From contig CALFUN010000008.1 of the NCBI GenBank assembly GCA_937929915.1, forward strand, positions 1 to 64,000: DNA of 64,000 nt, in the 5' to 3' direction. Source of the DNA: an uncultured Caulobacterales bacterium. Lineage in GTDB: Bacteria; Pseudomonadota; Alphaproteobacteria; Caulobacterales; Maricaulaceae. Shown piece by piece: positions 36,923-44,805 of the stretch; position 1 is the stretch's first letter, and each line of letters opens with the position of its first letter. A program made the translations under genes and the position numbers. The notes beneath the pieces are model-generated. The model saw nothing but the letters and a program-made list of their open reading frames with translations, made no database searches and was not told where the DNA came from.

Positions 36923-37648
36923 ATGGTTTTGAAATGGCTGTGTTATTGTCTTGTCAGCTTTGTCATATTGAGTGCGCCCGCTTTTGCGCAAAATACAGGC
37001 GGTGTCTTCCCGCCAACGGTTGATGAAGGTCATCGCTCTGTACAATATAGAGCGGCTATTGATCCGGAAAATTCGGCTGGTGACATAGGCTTTGCCCAGC
37101 GCCTGCATTATCAGCAAGCAATCAATGATGATTTCATGTGGCGTGTATTGGGCCAGACGCGCAGAACAAATGATGACGATATTGATTTTGATTTTATCGG
37201 AGCTGAATTGTTTTGGGAGTTTTCCGATAATGCAGATAATTACAAGCATGGCGTTCGATTTGATGCGCGCATAAGAGGAGATAACCGCGGTGAACAGCTT
37301 GGCTTTAACTGGATACATCAATGGAACCTTGATAACGGATGGAGCGCAAGAGCCCTCTTGCTAACATCTTTACAGGTCGGAGATAATTCAGTTGATGGCG
37401 TGAATGTCCAAACACGTACCCGTATCGCCAAGAGGCTTAATAATGGCCCAACGATAGGGCTAGAAAATTATAGTAATTACGGAAATACAGGCAACTTCAG
37501 ACAACTATCAGAGCAAAGCCATACGATTGGCCCCTTTGCATCTATGCCTGTTGGTCATGGATTTTCTGTGTTTGGCGGCCCATTATTTGGCCTAACCAAT
37601 AGTTCGCCAGATATTGAAGCGCGGCTTTGGGTTACGCGCGGCTTTTAA
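36923..37648 (+). CDS. Uncharacterised outer-membrane-type protein
   Basis: A 241-residue protein with a signal peptide (WLCYCLVSFVILSAPAFAQ-N). The mature sequence alternates polar and hydrophobic residues with many aromatics, Asn, Asp and Gly (FWEFSDNADNYKHGVRFDARI, LGFNWIHQWNLDNGWSARALL), and ends in aromatic VTRGF, which suggests a small beta-barrel. I recognise no family. The track starts with GTG at 36911; the ATG at 36923 gives a better signal peptide. Its stop codon shares bases with that of the convergent DHH gene. Confidence 0.7.
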   Translation: MVLKWLCYCLVSFVILSAPAFAQNTGGVFPPTVDEGHRSVQYRAAIDPENSAGDIGFAQRLHYQQAINDDFMWRVLGQTRRTNDDDIDFDFIGAELFWEFSDNADNYKHGVRFDARIRGDNRGEQLGFNWIHQWNLDNGWSARALLLTSLQVGDNSVDGVNVQTRTRIAKRLNNGPTIGLENYSNYGNTGNFRQLSEQSHTIGPFASMPVGHGFSVFGGPLFGLTNSSPDIEARLWVTRGF

Positions 37649-38589
37649 AAGGCGGATTTAAAGGCGGTAATGAAGCGGTCTAAGGCATCATGTGGTAGGT
37701 GATTAATACCGGCTGCGGCAGTGCGGCCGCCGCCTGTTTCAAATTGCAGAGCCAGTGTATCAGCTCCGTTTCGCTTTGAAATTGGCGCTCTTATTGACAC
37801 TAAAAACCCGCCTTCTTGTTGCGTTAAAATGGCGTGAGCTTTGTCAGGGTTTTCCTGCGCTAGCTTATTGCCATAAACGCCAGATATACGCCGAGATGCC
37901 GCCGTGTTGTCTAGGCATAATATGGTGCCTATTTGGCTTTTATCTAAAATTTTTGATTGTGCAGCTTGTGAAAGATCAGCCTCATATCCGTCCTCTAAGG
38001 CTTTATAGATGCTTATATCTGCGGCCAAAAACTCCATAGGAGTGTCAAAGGGCGCAAGGCGTTTATATAGAATGGCAGGATCAAAATGTAGATCTTCTAG
38101 ACTTGCGCCATAACCGTTATAATTAATTAACATGCCCAGACGGTTTAATGTACGCAGCGGCAGATCATAACCTTCGGCTTTGGCATAAGCGAGTTTCGGG
38201 AAATTATCACCAAAAGCGGCTGTAACAGCCCATGCACGGTAATCGCCATCGAGGGCTTCATCAACTAACATGGCTGTGCAAATTTCGGGCGATGTGTCGA
38301 TAACGGCGTTTAAATTTGGATGGTCAGGAATATCGCCGGGATTATGATGGTCGACATAAAATATCCGCGCGCCTGCGTCCAATATACGCTTCAAGTCTGC
38401 CATATTGCTGCGCATGGATATGTCCAGAACCGTTACATAATCGCTTTTTTTAGCTTGAACGCGGCTGAGTAAATTAATGTCGCGTTTGCGCCCTGTAATC
38501 AGCTTGGCTGTGCGCGGTTCTGCGCGGCGTAACTGCACAAGCGAGATTATCCCGTCCGCATCACCATTAAAAACATCAAAATAGGTCAT
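37645..38589 (-). CDS. DHH/DHHA1 phosphoesterase in the sulfate activation operon
   Basis: A 314-residue phosphoesterase. Motif I is FNGDADGI (Asp10, Asp12), motif II is VLDISM, and the D-H-H triad is in IFYVDHHNPGD near residue 80. The C-terminal GGGRTAAAGI is the DHHA1 substrate-binding motif. The family includes NrnA-type nano-RNases and 3'-phosphoadenosine 5'-phosphate (pAp) phosphatases. The start overlaps the cysNC stop by four bases (ATGA), so it is translationally coupled to sulfate activation. I infer a pAp recycling role, but NrnA-like exonuclease activity or another phosphoester is possible. Confidence 0.85.
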   Translation of the reverse strand: MTYFDVFNGDADGIISLVQLRRAEPRTAKLITGRKRDINLLSRVQAKKSDYVTVLDISMRSNMADLKRILDAGARIFYVDHHNPGDIPDHPNLNAVIDTSPEICTAMLVDEALDGDYRAWAVTAAFGDNFPKLAYAKAEGYDLPLRTLNRLGMLINYNGYGASLEDLHFDPAILYKRLAPFDTPMEFLAADISIYKALEDGYEADLSQAAQSKILDKSQIGTILCLDNTAASRRISGVYGNKLAQENPDKAHAILTQQEGGFLVSIRAPISKRNGADTLALQFETGGGRTAAAGINHLPHDALDRFITAFKSAF

Positions 38590-40502
38590 TCGTCTTCATG
38601 CCCTGATAGAAAGCCGTTCTCTTGTAAATAATTGACGATACGTTCTGCCGCAATGTCAGCGGATATTTCCGTTGTCTTAATCTCAATTTCAGGGTTCTTA
38701 GGGGCTTGATATTCGCTATCAATACCCGTGAAGTTTTTAATCTCTCCTGCACGCGCTTTGGCATAAAGCCCTTTAACGTCACGCGATTCTGCGACATCCA
38801 GTGGCGTGTTGATGAAAATTTCAATAAATTCTCCATCGGCGAGTAGGCCGCGGGCCATTTGCCGTTCTGCGCGATAAGGCGAGATAAAGGATGCCATCGT
38901 GATAAGGCCTGCATCGACCATTAGCTTGGCAACCTCGCCAATACGGCGGATGTTTTCTATGCGGTCAGCTTTGGTAAAGCCAAGGTCACGGTTTAAGCCA
39001 TGGCGTACATTGTCTCCGTCTAGCGTGTAAGTATGCCGCCCTAAATCAAGCAAGCGCTTTTCCACCAAATTCGCAATCGTGGACTTGCCAGACCCAGAAA
39101 GACCCGTGAACCACAGAAGGGCTGGCTTTTGGTTCTTTTGTTGTGCGCGAATGTTTTTATTCACGTCCAAATCTTGCCATACGACATTTTTGGCGCGGCG
39201 CAGAGCAAAGTCTAACATGCCGACCCCCACCGTTTCGTGGGTTTGGCGGTCAATCAGGATAAAACTGCCTGTGTTGCGGTTTTGATTATAACTATCAAAA
39301 GCAATCGGTGCAGAGAGTGAAAGCGTTGTGACGCCAACTTCATTGAGGTTTAAAGTTTTCGCCGAGGCTTCGGAAAAATCATTAATGTCGATGCGGTGTT
39401 TTAAATTAGAAACACTTGCTGGGACGGTTTTATTACCTGTTTTCAGAAGATATTGCCGCCCTGGATAGAGTACATTTTCGCTCATCCATAAAATATGGGC
39501 TTGGAATTGATCGGCCTGCTCGGCGGGGCTATCTGTGCGGCAAATAATATCGCCACGCGAAATATCGATTTCATCGGTGAGTGTCAGCGTAACCGCCATA
39601 TCTTCGCGCGCATTTTCGCGTGTTCCGTCATAGGTGACGATGTCTTTGACGGTGGAACGTTTGCCTGACGGGATAACGATAATCTCATCGCCAGTATGGA
39701 TAACGCCTGATGCGATTGTACCAGAGAATCCTCTAAAATCTAAATTAGGACGATTGACCCATTGGACGGGCAGGCGAAACGGCGCTTCAAGCGCTACGGC
39801 GTCAATCTCAACATTTTCCAAATAAGACAATAGGCTCGGGCCTTTATACCACGCAGATTTGTCTGATTTGCTTGTCACATTATCGCCGTCTAGGGCTGAC
39901 ATTGGAATACAAGTAATATCCGTAAAGCCAAGGTCTTTGGCAAATTCGCGAAATTCAACTTCGATTGCATTATAGACGCTTTGGTCAAAGCCGTTCAAAT
40001 CCATTTTATTAATCGCGACAACGACATTTTTAACCCCTAGCAGGGATACAATAAATGCATGACGGCGTGTTTGTTCTTGCACGCCGTAACGGGCATCAAT
40101 CAATAAAACGGCGACATCAGCCGTTGAAGCTCCTGTCGCCATATTGCGTGTATATTGCACATGACCAGGCGTATCTGCGACGATGAATTTACGCTTATCT
40201 GTTGAGAAAAAACGGTAGGCCACATCAATCGTTATCCCTTGCTCGCGTTCCGCAGCAAGACCGTCAACTAGCAAGGCAAGATCAATCTTATCGCCTTGCG
40301 TGCCAGATTTCTTACTATCTTTTTCTATCGTGGCGAGTTGGTCTTCATAAATGAGTTTTGAATCATAGAGCAGGCGGCCAATTAAGGTGGATTTGCCATC
40401 ATCCACGGAGCCACAAGTGATGAATCGTAGAAAAGATTTATTTTCTTGAGCGTTGAGATAGGCATGAATATCTGTCGCAATGAGATCGTCAAGATGCGCC
40501 AT
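38586..40502 (-). CDS. cysNC: Bifunctional sulfate adenylyltransferase subunit 1 / APS kinase (CysN-CysC fusion)
   Basis: A 638-residue fusion. The N-terminal GTPase CysN has G1 GSVDDGKST at 31-39, DTPGHVQYTRNMATGAS (G3) and INKMDL (G4). The C-terminal APS kinase starts near residue 460 with GLSGSGKS, then LDGDNVRHGLNRDLGF and FISPYRAER. With CysD it forms APS from sulfate and ATP, driven by GTP, and then phosphorylates it to PAPS. The fusion is common in proteobacteria. Start overlaps the cysD stop by one base (TAATG). Confidence 0.95.
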   Translation of the reverse strand: MAHLDDLIATDIHAYLNAQENKSFLRFITCGSVDDGKSTLIGRLLYDSKLIYEDQLATIEKDSKKSGTQGDKIDLALLVDGLAAEREQGITIDVAYRFFSTDKRKFIVADTPGHVQYTRNMATGASTADVAVLLIDARYGVQEQTRRHAFIVSLLGVKNVVVAINKMDLNGFDQSVYNAIEVEFREFAKDLGFTDITCIPMSALDGDNVTSKSDKSAWYKGPSLLSYLENVEIDAVALEAPFRLPVQWVNRPNLDFRGFSGTIASGVIHTGDEIIVIPSGKRSTVKDIVTYDGTRENAREDMAVTLTLTDEIDISRGDIICRTDSPAEQADQFQAHILWMSENVLYPGRQYLLKTGNKTVPASVSNLKHRIDINDFSEASAKTLNLNEVGVTTLSLSAPIAFDSYNQNRNTGSFILIDRQTHETVGVGMLDFALRRAKNVVWQDLDVNKNIRAQQKNQKPALLWFTGLSGSGKSTIANLVEKRLLDLGRHTYTLDGDNVRHGLNRDLGFTKADRIENIRRIGEVAKLMVDAGLITMASFISPYRAERQMARGLLADGEFIEIFINTPLDVAESRDVKGLYAKARAGEIKNFTGIDSEYQAPKNPEIEIKTTEISADIAAERIVNYLQENGFLSGHEDE

Positions 40503-41608
40503 TAGAAGTACCCCTCTTCTTTTTTCTGCTCCATAGATGCGCCTGCATCGCTGTCTATGACGCGGCCTTGGCGTTCTGATGTGGTGGTCAGTAACATCTC
40601 TTGGATAACATCAGGCAGGGTGACGGCCTCGCTTTCAACCGCGCCTGTAAGCGGGTAGCAGCCAAGGGTTCTAAAGCGCACCATTTTTTCTTCAACCACA
40701 TCATCAGGGCCGATGGGCATACGATCATCATCAACAAGAATGAGGACACCATCTTTTTCAACAACGGGCCGCTTTTTGGATAGGTAAAGAGACGGAATTT
40801 GGATGTTTTCTTTGTAAATATATTGCCAAATATCCAGCTCTGTCCAATTTGATAGCGGAAAGACGCGCATCGACTCGCCTTTATGGACGCGTGTATTGTA
40901 AATATTCCAAAGTTCGGGGCGTTGGTTCTTGGCGTCCCATCTATGTTGTTCAGAGCGGAAGCTGAAAATGCGTTCTTTCGCGCGCGATTTTTCCTCGTCG
41001 CGCCGCGCGCCGCCAAAGGCGGCGTCAAATTTATGAGCATCTAATGCTTGTTTAAGGCCTTGTGTTTTCATGATGTCTGTATGGGCAGCCGATCCGTGAG
41101 TGAACGGCCCAACATTATCACGCACACCATCAGGATTGATATGTACGATTAAATCCATACCAACTTCTTTGGCGCGCCGGTCGCGAAACTCGATCATTTC
41201 TTTAAACTTCCAGCGCGTATCGACGTGCATAAGCGGGAAGGGCGGACGTGATGGGTAAAAGGCTTTTTCCGCCAAATGTAACATGACAGAGCTATCCTTG
41301 CCGACGGAATATAGCATGACAGGATTTTGGCACTCTGCTGCGACTTCGCGCATAATGTGGATGGCCTCAGCTTCAAGGCGGTCAAGATGCGTCATGCGCA
41401 TTGCCGCTTCGCCAGAAGCATCTTGTTCGAGCATGTCCAAGCGGTTGATAGCCTCGGTGAGAGTTTTGAGGGTTAACTGCCCGCCATTTTTGAGGCGCGA
41501 TAGGCCTTTGCCGTCATTGAGCAGTTTACGAGATAGGGTTGAGAGGGATTGGCCGCTCATAACCGCAAAGCTTTCCGCGCGTGAGAGAAAATCTGAAATC
41601 TGAGTCAT
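40502..41608 (-). CDS. cysD: Sulfate adenylyltransferase subunit 2 (CysD) with an extra N-terminal helix-turn-helix-like domain
   Basis: A 368-residue protein. From residue 72 ([18 protein letters not shown]) it is a standard CysD of about 297 residues, with the PP-loop [40 protein letters not shown] and the [10 protein letters not shown]-terminal motif. Residues 1-70 are an addition: [27 protein letters not shown] followed by [19 protein letters not shown] resembles small alphaproteobacterial HTH proteins. GGAT lies 8 bases before the ATG at 41608, whereas the internal ATG at Met72 has only a weak AAGCGG. Palindromes lie directly upstream. First gene of cysD-cysNC-DHH. Confidence 0.9.
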   Translation of the reverse strand: MTQISDFLSRAESFAVMSGQSLSTLSRKLLNDGKGLSRLKNGGQLTLKTLTEAINRLDMLEQDASGEAAMRMTHLDRLEAEAIHIMREVAAECQNPVMLYSVGKDSSVMLHLAEKAFYPSRPPFPLMHVDTRWKFKEMIEFRDRRAKEVGMDLIVHINPDGVRDNVGPFTHGSAAHTDIMKTQGLKQALDAHKFDAAFGGARRDEEKSRAKERIFSFRSEQHRWDAKNQRPELWNIYNTRVHKGESMRVFPLSNWTELDIWQYIYKENIQIPSLYLSKKRPVVEKDGVLILVDDDRMPIGPDDVVEEKMVRFRTLGCYPLTGAVESEAVTLPDVIQEMLLTTTSERQGRVIDSDAGASMEQKKEEGYF

Positions 41609-41618
41609 AATTATCCGT

Positions 41619-41630
41619 GGGATATATCCC
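41619..41630. promoter_or_regulatory. Palindrome directly upstream of cysD
   Basis: GGGATATATCCC is a perfect 12-bp palindrome located 10 bases before the cysD start codon, within the probable 5' leader. It could be an operator or an mRNA hairpin near the ribosome binding site. Confidence 0.4.
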
Positions 41631-41663
41631 TTGATTTGTATAATTATGGTTCAAATACTGATT

Positions 41664-41679
41664 TTTACATAGCTGTAAA
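41664..41679. promoter_or_regulatory. Inverted repeat in the cysD promoter region
   Basis: TTTACA-TAGC-TGTAAA has perfect six-base arms, about 55 bases upstream of the cysD start. A third short repeat TTGGG-N6-CCCAA lies at 41720-41735 near the end of the neighbouring lipoprotein gene. No regulator can be named. Confidence 0.35.
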
Positions 41680-41750
41680 GCTGATTATTCAGTCATTTTT
41701 AATCTTTAAAGTCACATTTTTGGGATAATGCCCAATATGGTCGTCGGAAT

Positions 41751-42125
41751 TTATAGCTTTCGGCAGGCTAAATCCGTAACTTTATGGATCGTGTTGTCTT
41801 TGCGGTTGACCACATAGCAGCCATTTGCATCCATCATCAGTTCAAATTGTGTGGGTTTAGCAACGCTATTTCCATTGAAAGCAGGGTTGCTGGGATCCCC
41901 TAATCTTGGAGGCAGTACAGGAATGACCGAGCGCTTTGTCAAGGCTACAGCGCCAAGCTCAATGGAGTTTTGCCCCATAGCTTTGGCAAGTGCGGTTTTA
42001 AGCTGCGCAACGGATTGGGCATCGTCAGAGATAAGGACAGCAGGCACGGGGGCTGCTGCCGATGGTGTTTGGCACGCCATAATTAGAGGCGTGAAAAAAA
42101 GCGCAACATATCGTGTAATCCGCAT
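41751..42125 (-). CDS. Small uncharacterised lipoprotein
   Basis: A 124-residue protein with lipobox LIMAC near residue 18 and a mature domain of about 105 residues. VAQLKTALAKAMGQNSIELG and a C-terminal DANGCYVVNRKDNTIHKVTDLACR with two cysteines, likely a disulfide, are the visible elements. No family recognised. It is 6 bases downstream of the S41 peptidase gene, and its AGG ribosome binding site overlaps that gene's stop, so the two are translated together. It may be a partner or target of the peptidase. Confidence 0.7.
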   Translation of the reverse strand: MRITRYVALFFTPLIMACQTPSAAAPVPAVLISDDAQSVAQLKTALAKAMGQNSIELGAVALTKRSVIPVLPPRLGDPSNPAFNGNSVAKPTQFELMMDANGCYVVNRKDNTIHKVTDLACRKL

Positions 42126-42131
42126 CAGAGC

Positions 42132-43826
42132 CTACTTTTCTGGCATGGTTGCATCGAGATAACTCCCTGCCGTTGTTACAAATGGGTCGCCAAATGTATT
42201 TATCGCGCCGCTCTGGGGTGAAACTCCAGACAAAGAGGCACTGCGCTTTGTAGAGTAAGCGGGCGCGCTTGGTTTAGAGTTGGATAATGGCGTGGGGCAT
42301 TGGCCATTTTCTCTGTAATATAGAGCCGTCGAGAGTAGTGTTTCGCCTTCCTCACCTAATTCTTGTGAGAGGTCGTCCTGAGCGCTACAGCCCGCTGTCA
42401 TTTCTGCAAATTGAGAACCAGAATCTTGAGGAGAAAATCCATCTGAATAATCGCCAAATCCTTTTTCATTTAAAGACCGGAATTGGATCGTATAATAGGT
42501 TTCTCCGCAATTATCTGTTGGGAAAAATCCATATGGTTTTCCGCAGGTTGTATCTCCGATTAAAATGACTTCGACATCAATCCCCAAAAGACCGTTAATG
42601 AGGGCTTCACTGGCGCTACATGTACCTTCGGTAGATAGGATAAAGACGCGCGGAAGATCGACACTGGCGAGCGGCGTGCCTTCTGCGACAGAAAAGCCTA
42701 TGCCTTCATCAATGAAAGGGAAGGGTTCGATGATATTGCCCGTAACAGGATTGCGGTTGCCAGCATCTGGATTATATTCTTGCAAAGAATATGTTAGGCC
42801 ACGGGTTTGGTTTGCGCCTGCAATCATATAACCAAGCTGCGCTGAGACCGCCAGTAAACCACCGCCATTATAGCGTAGATCAAGTACAAGATCGTCTACA
42901 TTTTCCTGCGCTAATTGCGTAAAGGCATTGGCTAAAGAGGCTTCGGATGAAAATGGGCCAAATGTATTAAATAAAACATAGCCAACACGGCCCGTTGGTG
43001 TGTCTATAATTTTCACGCGGTTGACAGGCTCAGGGGTAATGTCTGCGGATGTCACGTCGATGGTGCGGATTTGTGTCGACCCTGCATCTCTAACTTGAAA
43101 ACTATGTGTCTCGCCGGCCTGTCTTGGGAAAAGTCCATCATTTAATGTGTTCACATCCGAGCCATTGACAAGATCAACACCATCAATCGTTAAAATTTCG
43201 GTGCCGCGCGGGAAATTAACATTTCCGTTTTGAACAGCAGAGGCTGGCGAGTTTGGTTCTGTGTAAAGGACGCGAACTTCTCGCGGCGGGCTCGAGCGAA
43301 TAAAGGTAAATCTGGCGCCATAACCAGACCTTGGAGCTGAATTTCTGCGGTCAAGAAACTCTGTTGTAGGTTCGCTAAAGTGAAAATCATCTTTGTCTTC
43401 GCCTGACGGTGTAATGTCTGGTGTTCTTAAGATTTCAAAATACTCTAACCTGTCACCAAAATCATTTGGATCTTGGTCTGGAACTTCGAAATTCCAAAGA
43501 TAGGTTTCATTGGTCCAAGACCGCAGCCAAAATTTTTCAATTAATTCGGAGCCAGCCACATCAGTAAACGCATTGCCTTCTGAATCAACGCCGCTACGCG
43601 GGGTTTCGCACATCGCTTCAAACTCATCAGCGGCTTCAAAAACGCCTGGGCTAAATGAAGGCGCGTTTGCTGGGGCGGGCGGAGGAGTTGGCGGGGCGGG
43701 GGGCGGTGCTGCGGCAGCAATCGGGGCTGGCGCGGCGCTAGATGAGCCGCCTCCGCAGGCGACAAGGCCTATTGCACTGCAGCACATCAATGCAAGTGTG
43801 AAAGATTGTAGGTGAGATCTGACCAT
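42132..43826 (-). CDS. S41-family (C-terminal processing) peptidase, lipoprotein
   Basis: A 564-residue envelope serine peptidase. The signal has lipobox LVAC followed by GGGSSS and an Ala/Pro linker. A PDZ domain lies near residues 190-260 (VLYTEPNSPASAVQNGN, GTEILTIDGVDLVNG). The S41 core has DLVLDLRYNGGG, and the catalytic Ser is in TEGTCSASEALINGL, with Lys in DTTCGKPYG. Extra cysteines near the active site suggest a disulfide. The substrate is unknown. It is followed by a small lipoprotein. Confidence 0.9.
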   Translation of the reverse strand: MVRSHLQSFTLALMCCSAIGLVACGGGSSSAAPAPIAAAAPPPAPPTPPPAPANAPSFSPGVFEAADEFEAMCETPRSGVDSEGNAFTDVAGSELIEKFWLRSWTNETYLWNFEVPDQDPNDFGDRLEYFEILRTPDITPSGEDKDDFHFSEPTTEFLDRRNSAPRSGYGARFTFIRSSPPREVRVLYTEPNSPASAVQNGNVNFPRGTEILTIDGVDLVNGSDVNTLNDGLFPRQAGETHSFQVRDAGSTQIRTIDVTSADITPEPVNRVKIIDTPTGRVGYVLFNTFGPFSSEASLANAFTQLAQENVDDLVLDLRYNGGGLLAVSAQLGYMIAGANQTRGLTYSLQEYNPDAGNRNPVTGNIIEPFPFIDEGIGFSVAEGTPLASVDLPRVFILSTEGTCSASEALINGLLGIDVEVILIGDTTCGKPYGFFPTDNCGETYYTIQFRSLNEKGFGDYSDGFSPQDSGSQFAEMTAGCSAQDDLSQELGEEGETLLSTALYYRENGQCPTPLSNSKPSAPAYSTKRSASLSGVSPQSGAINTFGDPFVTTAGSYLDATMPEK

Positions 43827-44106
43827 TATTTATATTCCCTTATTTAAGAGATTTGCAGACGCCCTTAACATCTTATGCAAAGCTCATTATGACTTTAAGT
43901 CTAGGATGTTAAAAGTTGTAAATGCAACAAAAAATTACAGTTTTGATCTTGTGTAATAACCTTGTGATGAACTTTGTGTGAATATGTGGATTCGCAGTAT
44001 TCATTATGAGGTTTGGGAAGGTTTTTTACGGCCAGATATGAGGATGAATTCAATAGATGAATTACTGATTCGAATGTGTATCAGGACTTTATAAGACCTT
44101 ATAGCT

Positions 44107-44727
44107 TTATGGGAAAAACCGAAAATGGCCATGAATTTTATAGGAAAATAAAATATCATCTTCCACAGGGCCAGCGCCGATATTATGAATGATGAGCGGC
44201 GTGCCATCTTGCGTTTTCTTATCGGAGACAATCCCGATATGTGGCAAGCGCCCGCCAAGCCGCCAGGAGACAATATCGCCCGCTTTATAGTCTGCGGCTA
44301 TTTGAGATATTTTAAGGCTTGCGCCTTGGCGTTTTAAATAATGTTCTAAATTTGGGACGCGGCGATGGTCTATATTTTTATCTGCGCGCGTCAGCCCCCA
44401 ATTTTTGGGATAGCTAGAGAAATTAGCTTTCATATCCTCATGCACAGCTTTTTGGAAATCAAAGCCAAATGCGGCGCGATAGCTGCGGATGATGACATCT
44501 GTGCAAACGCCTGTATCTGCGGGGACATCTCCGCCTGGATAAGATAGGCCCACATATTTAGGATCGTAACGCACGGACAGAGTTGTGCGGTTTTGAGCCG
44601 CAGTGACAATCGCGGATACAGCCTTTTTATAATCATTGGAATAGGCAGTTGAATGTCCATCAGCCAAAGCGGTCAAAGGCCATGTAAACCATAAGCCAGC
44701 TATAAGAATAAGATTTCGTATTCGCAA
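44107..44727 (-). CDS. DUF1287-family secreted protein
   Basis: A 206-residue protein with a signal peptide (LILIAGLWFTWPLTALA-DG). YVGLSYPGGDVPADTGVCTDVIIRSYRAAFG, followed by WGLTRADKNIDHRRVPNLEHYLK and DIVSWRLGGRLPHIGIVSDK, is the DUF1287 pattern. The invariant Cys in GVCTD and a His in LPHIGIV give it the look of an NlpC/P60-like cysteine peptidase, possibly acting on peptidoglycan; activity is not established. Monocistronic, with 280 bases of featureless DNA downstream. Confidence 0.85.
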   Translation of the reverse strand: MRIRNLILIAGLWFTWPLTALADGHSTAYSNDYKKAVSAIVTAAQNRTTLSVRYDPKYVGLSYPGGDVPADTGVCTDVIIRSYRAAFGFDFQKAVHEDMKANFSSYPKNWGLTRADKNIDHRRVPNLEHYLKRQGASLKISQIAADYKAGDIVSWRLGGRLPHIGIVSDKKTQDGTPLIIHNIGAGPVEDDILFSYKIHGHFRFFP

Positions 44728-44805
44728 AATAGACTTTCCGCTAGGACATTGAAATTAAGGCCTGAGTGCTATTTATTTATGGCATGAAGATGACGATACT
44801 TCAAA

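Noticed and set aside
41393-41393. Internal Met72 of CysD as the true start
   Set aside because: It would give a normal-length CysD, but its ribosome binding site is weak and the upstream ATG has a better one. The extension also reads like a folded HTH, so the longer form is preferred though not proven.
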